From contig CACXFZ010000268.1 in the NCBI GenBank assembly GCA_902767025.1, forward strand, positions 1 through 14,411: a stretch of 14,411 bases of DNA, read 5' to 3'. Shown in pieces: positions 1 through 6,980 of this stretch (its first letter is position 1; every line of letters starts with the position of its first letter). The notes beneath the pieces were generated by a model. It did no database searches. It was not told the origin of the DNA and was given only the letters and a program-made list of their open reading frames with translations. The position numbers were made by a program, and so were the translations under genes. This stretch comes from an uncultured Coriobacteriaceae bacterium (GTDB taxonomy: Bacteria > Actinomycetota > Coriobacteriia > Coriobacteriales > Eggerthellaceae).

Positions 1-1586
1 CCTTCCTTGGCCTGCTGAAGCGCACGACCCAGGATTTCGGTGGACAGGCCGCGGGCCTTGTTGTCCATCTGCAGAGCCGTGATGCCCTTGGAGGTGCCGC
101 AGACTTTGAAGTCCATATCGCCCAGGAAGTCTTCCAGGCCCTGGATGTCGGACAGGATGACCACCTGGTCGCCTTCCTTGATCAGGCCCATCGCGATGCC
201 CGAGACGGGGGCGCTGATCGGCACGCCCGCATCCATCAGGGCCAGCGTGGAGCCGCAGGTGGACGCCATCGAGGACGAGCCGTTGGACTCGAGGACCTCG
301 GAGACGACGCGGATGGCGTAGGGGAAGCTGTCCTCGTCGGGCAGCACGGGAATCAGGGCGCGCTCGGCAAGGGCGCCATGGCCGATCTCGCGGCGCTTGG
401 GCGCACCCATGCGGCCCACCTCGCCGGTGCAGTACGGCGGGAAGTTGTACTGGTGCATGTAGCGCTTGCCTTCGGCGGGGTCGATCGTGTCCAGGCGCTG
501 GCCGTCACGCAGCGTGCCCAGCGTGCACACGGAAAGAGCCTGGGTCTGGCCGCGCTGGAACAGGCCGCTGCCATGCACGCGGGGCAGGTAGCCCGGCACG
601 ATGTGCAGGGGACGGATCTCGTGCGACGTGCGGCCGTCGGCGCGCTCGCCCGTCTCGATGACCATCTTGCGCATCACGCGCTTCTCGAGCGCCTTGCAGG
701 CGGCGGCGATGTCGCTGCCCCACGCTTCGCGCTCCTCGTCGGTGAAGTCCTGCTCCTTGATCGTGGCCTTCAGCGCTTCGACGTTGGCGACGCGCGAGAG
801 CTTGTCGGCATCCTTCAGGGCCGCTTCCATCTCGGGCTCATGGGCGTCGACGCGCGTGGCGATCTGGGGATCGGCCACATGCACCTTGTACTCCATGGGC
901 TCGGGGTTGACGCGGTCGAGGAAGCGCTGCTGTGCGGCGCAGAACTCGGCGATGGCCTTCTGGCCGAACTCCATCGCGGCGAGCATGTCCTGCTCGGAGA
1001 TCTCCTGGGCGCCGGCTTCCACCATGCTGATGTACTCGGCGGTACCCGCGATCGTGAGCTCCAGGTCGCTGAGCTCTTCCTCCTCGAAGGTCGGGTTCAC
1101 GATGAACTCGCCGGTTTCGATGTTGCGCGCAATGCGCACGCAGGCCGCAGGACCCTCGAACGGGGCGCCGGCGACCATCAGCGCCGCGCTGGCGCCGTTG
1201 ACGCAGATGCAGTCGGGCTGGTTGACGTGGTCGCACACGAACGTCGTGGCAACGACGTGCACTTCCTGCTTGAAGCCGTCGGGGAACCCGGGGCGGATGG
1301 GACGGTCGATCATGCGGGCCGTGAGGGTGCCCTTGTCGCTGGGACGCGCCTCGCGCTTCAGGTAGCCGCCGGGGATCCTGCCAACGGCGTACATCTTCTC
1401 GATGAAGTCAACCGTCAGCGGGAAGAAGTCGTAGTCCTTCTCCTCCTTCGACACGACGGCCGTGACCAGGCAGGTCGTGTCGCCCTGGGTGACGAGCACC
1501 GCACCGGACGCCTGCTTGGCCAGCTCGCCCGTCTCGAAACGGTAGGTCTTGCCGTACAACTCAAACTCTTCAACGATCTTTTCCAT
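1..1586 (-). CDS. pnp: Polynucleotide phosphorylase (PNPase), 3' end cut by window edge
   Basis: Phosphorolytic 3'-to-5' exoribonuclease acting in mRNA decay. The frame is open from ATG 1586 to the left edge, giving 528 whole codons beginning MEKIVEEFELYGKTYRFETG. Both RNase PH-like domains and the helical linker between them are visible. Family signatures include YNFPPYCTGEVGR, SNGSSSMASTCGSTLALMDA and LEDFLGDMDFK. The last holds D486 and D492, which correspond in identity and number to the catalytic aspartates of the E. coli enzyme. The final visible residues (LQQAKE) lie just before the KH and S1 RNA-binding domains, which must be encoded beyond position 1. The Shine-Dalgarno is weak: GAGGGAG about 14 bases upstream and GAGAG closer. 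The gene follows rpsO, as in many bacteria, with a hairpin-rich 185-base spacer between them. I see no strong promoter in the spacer, so at least part of its transcription probably comes through rpsO. Identification is secure. Confidence 0.97.
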   Translation of the reverse strand, partial: MEKIVEEFELYGKTYRFETGELAKQASGAVLVTQGDTTCLVTAVVSKEEKDYDFFPLTVDFIEKMYAVGRIPGGYLKREARPSDKGTLTARMIDRPIRPGFPDGFKQEVHVVATTFVCDHVNQPDCICVNGASAALMVAGAPFEGPAACVRIARNIETGEFIVNPTFEEEELSDLELTIAGTAEYISMVEAGAQEISEQDMLAAMEFGQKAIAEFCAAQQRFLDRVNPEPMEYKVHVADPQIATRVDAHEPEMEAALKDADKLSRVANVEALKATIKEQDFTDEEREAWGSDIAAACKALEKRVMRKMVIETGERADGRTSHEIRPLHIVPGYLPRVHGSGLFQRGQTQALSVCTLGTLRDGQRLDTIDPAEGKRYMHQYNFPPYCTGEVGRMGAPKRREIGHGALAERALIPVLPDEDSFPYAIRVVSEVLESNGSSSMASTCGSTLALMDAGVPISAPVSGIAMGLIKEGDQVVILSDIQGLEDFLGDMDFKVCGTSKGITALQMDNKARGLSTEILGRALQQAKE

Positions 1587-1693
1587 GTTCTCTCTTTCGT
1601 CTCCCTCGATGCCCTATTGCATCAAGGCTTCTTCGCAACGCGCCGTTCCTTTGCGCCTTGCCCGAGCAACCATGCCCTGCACGGCCGACCGGT

Positions 1694-1729
1694 GTGCACG
1701 ACTTCGTCGTGCGCGGGTGGATGCCACCC
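1694..1729 (-). promoter_or_regulatory. Two tandem hairpins in the pnp leader
   Basis: Two perfect inverted repeats stand side by side in the rpsO-pnp spacer. The first pairs 1696-1702 with 1706-1712 (7 bp, 3-base loop), and can extend outward by a wobble and a G-C pair. The second pairs 1715-1720 with 1724-1729 (6 bp, 3-base loop). With the terminator-like hairpin at 1743-1758 they make three stems in about 65 bases. In E. coli the pnp leader carries stem-loops that RNase III cuts and PNPase then uses to repress itself. A similar role here is inferred from position only; the sequences are not homologous. Confidence 0.5.
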
Positions 1730-1739
1730 AACTTACAGG

Positions 1740-1760
1740 AAAGCCCGCTTCTGCGGGCCT
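1740..1760 (-). terminator. Hairpin after rpsO, probable weak terminator or attenuator
   Basis: Read on the minus strand, GCCCGC (1758-1753), loop AGAA, then GCGGGC (1748-1743) is followed at once by TTTCCTGT. It begins 13 bases after the rpsO stop codon. The GC-rich 6 bp stem extends by a G-T and an A-T pair, and a short imperfect T-run follows, as in an intrinsic terminator. The T-run is short, so partial read-through into pnp is likely. The hairpin could also protect the rpsO 3' end. Confidence 0.5.
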
Positions 1761-1771
1761 GCCTGCAATTG

Positions 1772-2059
1772 CTAGATGTTGTCGCGGATACCGAGTTTTG
1801 CGATCAGGTCGCGGTATTCCTGGATGTCGCGGTTCTTGATGTACTTCAGAAGGCCGCGGCGCTTACCGATGAGCATCATCAGGCCACGGCGCGTGTGGTT
1901 GTCCTTCTTGTGCACCTTCAGGTGCTCGGTGAGGTTGCGGATGCGCTCGGACAGGATGGCGACCTGGACGGCAGCGCTGCCCGAGTCGTTGTCACCTTGG
2001 CCGAACTCCTTGATGAGCTCCGCAGTGCGTTCTTTGGAAATGCTAAGCTTGTCAGCCAT
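1772..2059 (-). CDS. rpsO: 30S ribosomal protein S15
   Basis: Primary 16S rRNA-binding protein of the small-subunit platform, 95 residues against a usual 88-90. The extra length is a slightly longer N-terminus (MADKLSISKERTAELIKEFG) and a C-terminal DNI after the family's LG-R ending. Family features are GSAAVQVAILSERI, LTEHLKVHKKDNHTRRGL and KRRGLLKYIK, covering the helical rRNA-contact surface. ATG 2059 is chosen because AAAGGTGGG lies a few bases upstream and the S15 N-terminus aligns there. The same frame stays open to GTG 2188, but that codon lies between the -10 box and the predicted start of transcription, so it is not used. The gene has its own promoter and a leader of about 120 bases, and is followed by a hairpin and pnp. 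Confidence 0.97.
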   Translation of the reverse strand: MADKLSISKERTAELIKEFGQGDNDSGSAAVQVAILSERIRNLTEHLKVHKKDNHTRRGLMMLIGKRRGLLKYIKNRDIQEYRDLIAKLGIRDNI

Positions 2060-2182
2060 GATTCCCACCTTTCTTTTCCTGCCAACCACAAAGGCGGCAC
2101 CGGTATTGTCCACTCCCTGCTGAGATTGCAAGCCAGGTGGCGCATGCCATCCAAGCGGGAAGCATTGCTGCGTTTTTGCAGC
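2060..2182 (-). promoter_or_regulatory. rpsO 5' leader with possible Shine-Dalgarno sequestration
   Basis: The predicted transcript start near 2182 leaves about 120 untranslated bases before the rpsO ATG. The leader opens with a small stem-loop, GCTGC-AAAAAC-GCAGC (2182-2167). Further on, CCACCT (2140-2135) is an exact complement of AGGTGG (2070-2065), the core of the rpsO Shine-Dalgarno, so a long-range helix could hide the ribosome site. S15 represses its own translation through leader structures in several bacteria, and those structures differ between lineages. Assignment to that class is inference. Confidence 0.4.
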
Positions 2183-2188
2183 CCGCAC

Positions 2189-2217
2189 ATTATAGGCATA
2201 CGCGCCGGTGCGCGCAA
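2189..2217 (-). promoter_or_regulatory. Promoter of rpsO (sigma-70 type)
   Basis: On the minus strand a perfect TATAAT (2194-2189) follows TTGCGC (2217-2212) by exactly 17 bases. The -35 matches consensus only in its TTG. The spacer contains a perfect 5 bp inverted repeat around a 4-base loop (2201-2214). Transcription would start near 2182. This is the clearest promoter in the window. Confidence 0.75.
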
Positions 2218-2242
2218 ACGATTGTGCAGGCGTTGTGGGCGA

Positions 2243-3010
2243 CTAGTCGAACAGCGTGCAGCTGAGCAGCTGCTGCAGCGCCTTGCTCGACACGCCCAGC
2301 TGGTCGCGCAGCCACCGGTGCTCGAAGCCCAGCACGTCGAAGGCGTCCTGCGCGGCCAAGGGGTTTTCAACGACCTGGTCGAAAGTGGAGCCCAGCAGCA
2401 GGCGGCAGTTTCCGAGCATGCGCGTGCCCAGGTGGATGCAGGCGCGCTCGCGGGCGCATTCCGGGCAGAGCACGCCCCCGTCCTCGATCGAAAACGGCGT
2501 CGTGGAGGCGTGCGTGCGCACATCGACGCCGCAGGTCACGCACTGGAACAGGCCCGGGCGCACGCCCAGCAGCGAGACGTGCTTGATCAGGTAGGCGGCG
2601 GGCACGACGACGGCATGCGCCGGATCGATGTGCGCCAGGTGCTCGAGCGCGGCGTCGGCCATGTCGAACAGGCGCTCGACGGCCAAGTCGGGCTGCGCCG
2701 TGCGGGAAATGCAGTCGGCGATCGGGGCCGCCGCGTAGTAGAGCCGCGGCGCGGCGTGCACGGCCTCGCGGGCAGACACCACGCGCGCCTCGGTGAGCAC
2801 ATCGAGATTGCGGCCCCGGGCCAGCAGGCAATCGCACACGTTGAACACCTCCATGCGCGTGGCGAAGGTGTTCGTGGGCTTGCGTGCGCCCTTGGCAACC
2901 GCATCGACCAGCGAGCCGTCCTGCTTGAGCAGCTGCAGTACCAAGTCGGATTCGGAAAGCTTGCGCTTGCGCAGCACCATCACGCGTGCGGCATAGCTTC
3001 GCGAAGCCAT
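2243..3010 (-). CDS. recO: DNA repair protein RecO
   Basis: Recombination mediator that works with RecR, and RecF where present, to load RecA on SSB-coated single-stranded DNA. 255 residues, a normal length. The N-terminal OB-fold region covers roughly residues 1-80 (MASRSYAARVMVLRKRKLSE at the start; KGARKPTNTFA near 40-50). A helical C-terminal domain carries a four-cysteine zinc motif, C157-x2-C160 and C182-x2-C185, in the segments CVTCG and CPEC. Many RecO proteins have this motif, while E. coli RecO lacks a complete one. ATG 3010 overlaps the era stop by one base (TGATG), with AGGG just upstream. The frame stays open further upstream, but that part lies inside era. It is the last gene of the hrcA-recO set; rpsO restarts with its own promoter 61 bases after its stop. 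Confidence 0.95.
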   Translation of the reverse strand: MASRSYAARVMVLRKRKLSESDLVLQLLKQDGSLVDAVAKGARKPTNTFATRMEVFNVCDCLLARGRNLDVLTEARVVSAREAVHAAPRLYYAAAPIADCISRTAQPDLAVERLFDMADAALEHLAHIDPAHAVVVPAAYLIKHVSLLGVRPGLFQCVTCGVDVRTHASTTPFSIEDGGVLCPECARERACIHLGTRMLGNCRLLLGSTFDQVVENPLAAQDAFDVLGFEHRWLRDQLGVSSKALQQLLSCTLFD

Positions 3011-3936
3011 CAGATGCCCTGGCCGTATCCGAAGCGGCGGATCTGGTTCACGTCGCGCCGCCAGTTCTTCTTCACCTTCACGCGCAGGTCCAGAAACACG
3101 CGGCATCCCAGCAGCGACTCCAGATCGGCGCGGGCCTGGGTGCCGATCTCTTTCAGCGCCTGCCCGCCCTTGCCGATGATGATGCCCTTCTGGCTGTCGT
3201 GCTCCACGTAGATGAGCGCGTAGATGCGCATCAGGTCCGAGCGCTTGACGTATTCCATCTCCTCGACGGCCACGCCGATCGCATGCGGCACCTCGTCGCG
3301 GAAGCTTCTCAGGATCTTCTCGCGGATGAACTCGGCGACCATCACCTCTTCGGGCTGATCGGTGTCCATGTCGGCCGGGAACCAATGCGGTCCTTCGGGC
3401 AACAGCGACGACACCGCATCCACGAACTCGTCCACGCCCGCGCCCGTGCGCGCGCTCAGCACGCACACGGCATCCCAGTCAGCCCACGGCCGGGCCGCCT
3501 CAACCTGCGCGTCGACCACGTCCTGCTCGACCAGGTCGGCCTTGTTCACCACCAGGATCTTCGCCGCGTCGAGCCGGGCCACGTGCTGGGCAACCCATTC
3601 GTCGCCCCGCCCCGCCGGCTTGCTCGCATCCAGCAGGAACGCGACGCAGTCCACGCCGTCCAAAGCCTGCAGGGCGCTTTCGTTCAGTTCCTGGCCCAGC
3701 GCGTCGTGGGGCTTGTGCAGCCCCGGGGTGTCGACGATCACCAGCTGGCAGGTGTCGGTGGTGCGCACGCCGGTGAGCCGGTGGCGCGTCGTCTGCGCCG
3801 TGGAGCTGGTGATGGCGATCTTGCGCCCGACGATGCGGTTGAGCAGCGTTGACTTGCCCGCGTTGGGCCTTCCCACGAACGTGACGAATCCCGAATGGAA
3901 CCGTCCGCCTGCTTCTAGGGTTTCCGCGGCACTCAT
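3010..3936 (-). CDS. era: GTPase Era, 16S rRNA-binding ribosome assembly factor
   Basis: GTPase that binds the 3' end of 16S rRNA and helps complete the 30S subunit. 308 residues, typical for Era. GTPase motifs in order: G1 GRPNAGKS (22-29), the G2-region TAQTTRHR (about 46-53), G3 DTPG (69-72), G4 NKAD (131-134) and G5 SAR (161-163). The C-terminal KH domain follows, with IIGKGG at 253-258 and the family ending in which an RVKVKKNWRRD-like segment precedes the last residues. ATG 3936 lies in an ATGA overlap with the dgkA stop. The stop overlaps the recO start by one base. The neighbouring dgkA-era-recO and ybeY genes match a conserved arrangement, and YbeY and Era both act on the 16S rRNA 3' end. 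Confidence 0.97.
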   Translation of the reverse strand: MSAAETLEAGGRFHSGFVTFVGRPNAGKSTLLNRIVGRKIAITSSTAQTTRHRLTGVRTTDTCQLVIVDTPGLHKPHDALGQELNESALQALDGVDCVAFLLDASKPAGRGDEWVAQHVARLDAAKILVVNKADLVEQDVVDAQVEAARPWADWDAVCVLSARTGAGVDEFVDAVSSLLPEGPHWFPADMDTDQPEEVMVAEFIREKILRSFRDEVPHAIGVAVEEMEYVKRSDLMRIYALIYVEHDSQKGIIIGKGGQALKEIGTQARADLESLLGCRVFLDLRVKVKKNWRRDVNQIRRFGYGQGI

Positions 3937-4310
3937 GGCATCAACACCCCCACGATGCGCGGCAGGAAGACGATCATGCCCACCGCAAGCGCGGCAAGCG
4001 AGACGATGAGCACGGCCCCCGCCCCGGCGTCCTTGCCCAGCTTCGCACGCGGGTCGCGCCGGGGACAGCCTAGATCGATAGCCTCCTCGATCGCCGTGTT
4101 CACGCATTCGAAGCCGAGCACGACCCCGATGCACGCGATGATGACGATCCATTCAGTCGCACTGATGCCGAACACGAAGCCGAGCACGATCGCCGCAGCG
4201 CCCACCGCCGCCTGGATGCGGAAGTTGCGCCCACGCGCCACGACCTCCAGGCCCTGCAGGGCGTACGAGAACGACTCGACCAAACCTGTCTTGCTGCCAT
4301 CGGGCTTCAT
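3933..4310 (-). CDS. dgkA: Integral membrane lipid kinase of the DgkA family
   Basis: Small membrane kinase of the diacylglycerol/undecaprenol kinase family, 125 residues, about the family size. Three hydrophobic segments lie near residues 33-49, 52-70 and 96-118. The conserved active-site stretch ECVNTAIEEAIDL holds E68, N71 and E75, which align with E69, N72 and E76 of E. coli DgkA. KDAGAGAVL (93-101) is the other signature and follows the third conserved block. Gram-positive relatives mostly phosphorylate undecaprenol rather than diacylglycerol; which lipid this one uses cannot be read from sequence. ATG 4310 lies 8 bases after the ybeY stop, with GGAGGGGCAGG upstream inside ybeY. The stop overlaps the era start in ATGA. 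The frame continues upstream without a stop, but only as an antiphase shadow of ybeY. Confidence 0.92.
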   Translation of the reverse strand: MKPDGSKTGLVESFSYALQGLEVVARGRNFRIQAAVGAAAIVLGFVFGISATEWIVIIACIGVVLGFECVNTAIEEAIDLGCPRRDPRAKLGKDAGAGAVLIVSLAALAVGMIVFLPRIVGVLMP

Positions 4311-4318
4311 CTTCGCAA

Positions 4319-4774
4319 CTACCTGCCCCTCCACATGTCCAACAGCTCGCGCTCGCGCGCCTCCATGGCCAGCGCCTCGTCGTCTTCGAGGTGGTCCCAG
4401 CCGCACAGGTGCAACATGCCGTGCACGCACAAAAGCTCGATCTCCTGCTCGAGCGTGTTTCCGTATTCGCCGCATTGGCGCTTGGCGACGTCGGTGGCGA
4501 TCACGATGTCGCCCAGCTGGTAGCAGTCGCCGTCTTCGGGCGCACAGAACTCGTCGTCGAGCCCGTCGCACTCGAAGCTCAGCACGTCGGTGGGCCCTTC
4601 CTTGCCGCGGTAGTCCTGGTTGAGCTCGGCGATCGCCTCGTCGGTGACGAAGCTGATCGAGCACTCGGTGCTGTCGGGCTTCCCCTCCTGCTCGGCCACC
4701 AGGCGCGCAAGGCCTTCGATGTCCATGCGCTCGATCTGTGTGTCCGAGTATTCGTGGATGACCGTGATGTCCAT
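4319..4774 (-). CDS. ybeY: Endoribonuclease YbeY (16S rRNA maturation, metal-dependent)
   Basis: Metal-dependent RNase needed for 16S rRNA 3'-end maturation and 70S quality control. 151 residues. The defining HGxLHLxGxDH motif is present as HGMLHLCGWDH, with metal ligands H118, H122 and H128. TDVLSFE (62-68) and LGDIVIATDVA (87-97) are the other family blocks. Between them lies a short acidic, cysteine-containing insert (about residues 70-86), longer than in E. coli. ATG 4774 overlaps the phoH stop by one base (TGATG) and has GGAGGAG upstream, one of the best ribosome sites in the operon. It sits directly after phoH, the usual partner gene. Confidence 0.96.
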   Translation of the reverse strand: MDITVIHEYSDTQIERMDIEGLARLVAEQEGKPDSTECSISFVTDEAIAELNQDYRGKEGPTDVLSFECDGLDDEFCAPEDGDCYQLGDIVIATDVAKRQCGEYGNTLEQEIELLCVHGMLHLCGWDHLEDDEALAMEARERELLDMWRGR

Positions 4775-5754
4775 CAGCGCTCCTCCGTCCGCTTCTGCGC
4801 ATCGCCCGCATCATGGGCGCTGTAGGCCGACACGATGCTCGCCACCAGCGAATGGCGCACGACGTCCTTGCCGGTGAAGTCGCAGAACGCGATGTCGTCC
4901 ATGCCCTCGAGCACGCGGCGGGCGTCCTTGAGCCCCGAGACCCCGTGCGGAAGGTCCATCTGCGTCACGTCGCCGGTGACCACCATCTTCGAGGCGAAAC
5001 CCAGACGGGTCAAGAACATCTTCATCTGCTCGGGCGTGGTGTTCTGCGCCTCGTCCAGGATGATGAAGCTGTCGTTGAGCGTGCGCCCGCGCATGAACGC
5101 AAGCGGCGCGATCTCGATGATGCCGTCGTCGAGCAGCCGCTTGGCGCGCTCCATGTCGGTCATGTCGAACAGGGCGTCGTAGAGCGGCCTGATGTAGGGG
5201 TCCACCTTCTCGTTGAGGGTTCCCGGCAGAAAGCCCAGGCTCTCCCCCGCCTCCACCACCGGGCGCGTGAGCACGATGCGGCCCACTTCCTTGCGGCGCA
5301 GCGCCGCCACCGCCATGGCCATCGCAAGGTAGGTCTTGCCGGTGCCGGCGGGTCCGATGCCGAAGGTGATGGTGTTCTTGCGCATCGAATCGACGTAGCG
5401 CTTCTGCCCGGGCGTCTTCGGGCGCAGCGCGCGCCCGCGGTAGGTCAGGATGATGTCTTCGCGAAGCGCATCGCCCGAGAACTCCCCCGAGCGCATCAGG
5501 TCGATGGTGCGCCTGACCTGCGCCTGGTCCGGCACCCCGCCGGCCTCGACCGACTTTATCAGCTCGGAGAACAGCGACGTGAGCGCCTGGACCTCGGCCG
5601 ACTCGCCCGACAGGGTTATGGCGTCGCCGCGCACGGTGATGCGCGCGTCGAAGGCGTCCTGCACGATGCGGAGCAATTCGTCGTGCGGGCCCACGAGCAG
5701 GGGCATCTCCACCCCGTCGGGCACGCTCAAGGCAACGCTGGTATCGCTTGTCAT
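4774..5754 (-). CDS. phoH: PhoH-family ATPase (YbeZ/PhoL-like)
   Basis: P-loop ATPase of the PhoH family, thought to act as an RNA helicase-like partner of YbeY. 326 residues, a typical length. An N-terminal region (1-110) with a KH-like fold in relatives precedes the ATPase domain. Walker A is GPAGTGKT (134-141) and Walker B is IILDEAQN (231-238). TRPVVEAGESLGFLPGTL and MFLTRLGFASKMVVTGD are conserved family stretches. ATG 5754 is chosen because it makes an ATGA overlap with the mtaB stop. An earlier in-frame ATG at 5796 lies inside mtaB and would add residues the family lacks. The ribosome site is weak (GAGGATGG, distant), which suggests coupling to mtaB translation. Confidence 0.95.
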   Translation of the reverse strand: MTSDTSVALSVPDGVEMPLLVGPHDELLRIVQDAFDARITVRGDAITLSGESAEVQALTSLFSELIKSVEAGGVPDQAQVRRTIDLMRSGEFSGDALREDIILTYRGRALRPKTPGQKRYVDSMRKNTITFGIGPAGTGKTYLAMAMAVAALRRKEVGRIVLTRPVVEAGESLGFLPGTLNEKVDPYIRPLYDALFDMTDMERAKRLLDDGIIEIAPLAFMRGRTLNDSFIILDEAQNTTPEQMKMFLTRLGFASKMVVTGDVTQMDLPHGVSGLKDARRVLEGMDDIAFCDFTGKDVVRHSLVASIVSAYSAHDAGDAQKRTEER

Positions 5755-6980
5755 ACGGTGAACACACCATCCTCTCCGAAGTGCCGCAAGGTGCACTCCA
5801 CCAAACTCCCCGGCTCGAACCCGGCGCCTTCGGCCGTCCCGAAGCGCACGGGGAAATACGATTCGCTCATTCCGCGTCCCTGCGATTCTACCAACACAAG
5901 TTCGCGGTTGCCTATGCGTTTCCCTCCTTCTTCACGCCGCAGGTCCGCCGCGACTTCGGCCAGCTGCTGGGCGCGCTCGGCCTTCACCGGTGCTTCGACC
6001 TGGTCGTCGCGGTCTGCCGCGGGCGTGCCCTCGCGCCGCGAGTAGCGAAACACGTGGATGCGGGAAAACGCGCATTGCCGCGCGAGAGCCACCGTGTCGG
6101 AGAAGTCCCGGTCGGTCTCGCCGGGAAAGCCCACGATGCAGTCGGTGGAAAGCGACAGTGCCGGAACCCGCTCGTAGAGCAGCTCGACGATGCGCGCGAA
6201 GCCGTCGCGGTCGTAGCGTCGCCCCATTTGGGACAGGACCCTGCTGCTGCCGGACTGCAACGGCATGTGCAGATGGCGGCAGAGCATGCCGTCGGCGCTT
6301 GCCAGCAGCGACACGAGCTTGTCGTCGACGGTGTTCGGCTCGACGCTGGATATCCTGATGCGCATGCCCGGCGCCTGCTCGAGCACGTCGGCCGCGAAAT
6401 CGGCGATGGTCTTGCCGTCGTCGCGGTATGCGCCCAAGTCGATGCCGGTGAGCACGAGCTCGCGCACGCCGGCGCGGTGCAGGTCGAGCGCCTGGCGCAG
6501 GCACGAACCGTAGGGCATGCTGCGTGCCGGGCCGCGGGCCACGTGCACGATGCAGTAGGTGCATGCGTTGTCGCAGCCGTCCTGCATCTTGATGCCCACG
6601 CGCGTGCGGAAGCCCTCGCCCGAACGCACACGGTCCGAGCTTGCATCCGGCACGTCCCCGCCCAGCGCGGTGCAGAAGGAAACCACCTCGTCCTTGGGCA
6701 CGATGCTCACCCGGGGAGAGAGAGCCCGCAGCGCATCGGGGTCGATGGCTGCGGCGCATCCTGTCACCAGCACCTGGGCTGCGGGATGCCTTGCCAGAGC
6801 CCGGTTGATTTCCTTGCGCGTCTTGCGGTCGGCCTCGCCGGTGACCGTGCACGTGTTGACGATCACGACGTCGGCGTCGTCGGGCGCCTGAGTCCATCCC
6901 GATCCGAGCAAGGCGGAAGCCACCGTGTCGATCTCGACGCGGTTGACCTTGCATCCCAGGTTCACGCAGGCGAAGTTCAC
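5751..6980 (-). CDS. mtaB: tRNA methylthiotransferase MtaB (radical SAM)
   Basis: Adds a methylthio group to t6A37 in ANN-reading tRNAs, forming ms2t6A. 409 residues. The N-terminal UPF0004 domain holds the auxiliary cluster cysteines C10 (NLGCKVN), C44 (NTCTVTGEADRKTR) and C75 (TGCAA). The radical SAM CxxxCxxC is C136, C140 and C143 in GCDNACTYC. NTCTVTGEAD and the general layout point to MtaB rather than MiaB or RimO. The C-terminal TRAM-like part (about 350-409) is present but compact, so the protein is shorter than the roughly 430-450 residues common in the family. The start is GTG 6980 in a GTGA overlap with the rsmE stop, placing the protein start just before the conserved FACVNLGCKVN. 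The upstream open frame is a shadow of rsmE. Confidence 0.93.
   Translation of the reverse strand: MNFACVNLGCKVNRVEIDTVASALLGSGWTQAPDDADVVIVNTCTVTGEADRKTRKEINRALARHPAAQVLVTGCAAAIDPDALRALSPRVSIVPKDEVVSFCTALGGDVPDASSDRVRSGEGFRTRVGIKMQDGCDNACTYCIVHVARGPARSMPYGSCLRQALDLHRAGVRELVLTGIDLGAYRDDGKTIADFAADVLEQAPGMRIRISSVEPNTVDDKLVSLLASADGMLCRHLHMPLQSGSSRVLSQMGRRYDRDGFARIVELLYERVPALSLSTDCIVGFPGETDRDFSDTVALARQCAFSRIHVFRYSRREGTPAADRDDQVEAPVKAERAQQLAEVAADLRREEGGKRIGNRELVLVESQGRGMSESYFPVRFGTAEGAGFEPGSLVECTLRHFGEDGVFTV

Noticed and set aside
378..1775. Long open frame of 465 codons on the plus strand opposite pnp
   Set aside because: It lies antisense to a clear PNPase gene. GC-rich third positions leave few stops on the opposite strand, and the translation (rich in H, A, R and L) resembles no family.
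2052..2165. A 37-codon upstream frame in the rpsO leader that overlaps the rpsO start
   Set aside because: It begins with ATG 2165 but has no ribosome site, and its composition is unremarkable. A leader peptide cannot be excluded but is not supported.
2201..2214. GC-rich inverted repeat between recO and rpsO as a recO terminator
   Set aside because: The stem is only 5 bp, no T-run follows on the minus strand, and it lies within the rpsO promoter spacer.
1658..3211. Plus-strand frame of 517 codons across rpsO and recO
   Set aside because: It crosses two well-supported minus-strand genes and the spacers between them, has no ribosome site and has the same composition bias as other shadow frames.
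5755..5796. An earlier phoH start at ATG 5796
   Set aside because: It lies within mtaB and would add residues with no counterpart in the family. ATG 5754 makes an ATGA overlap and fits better.
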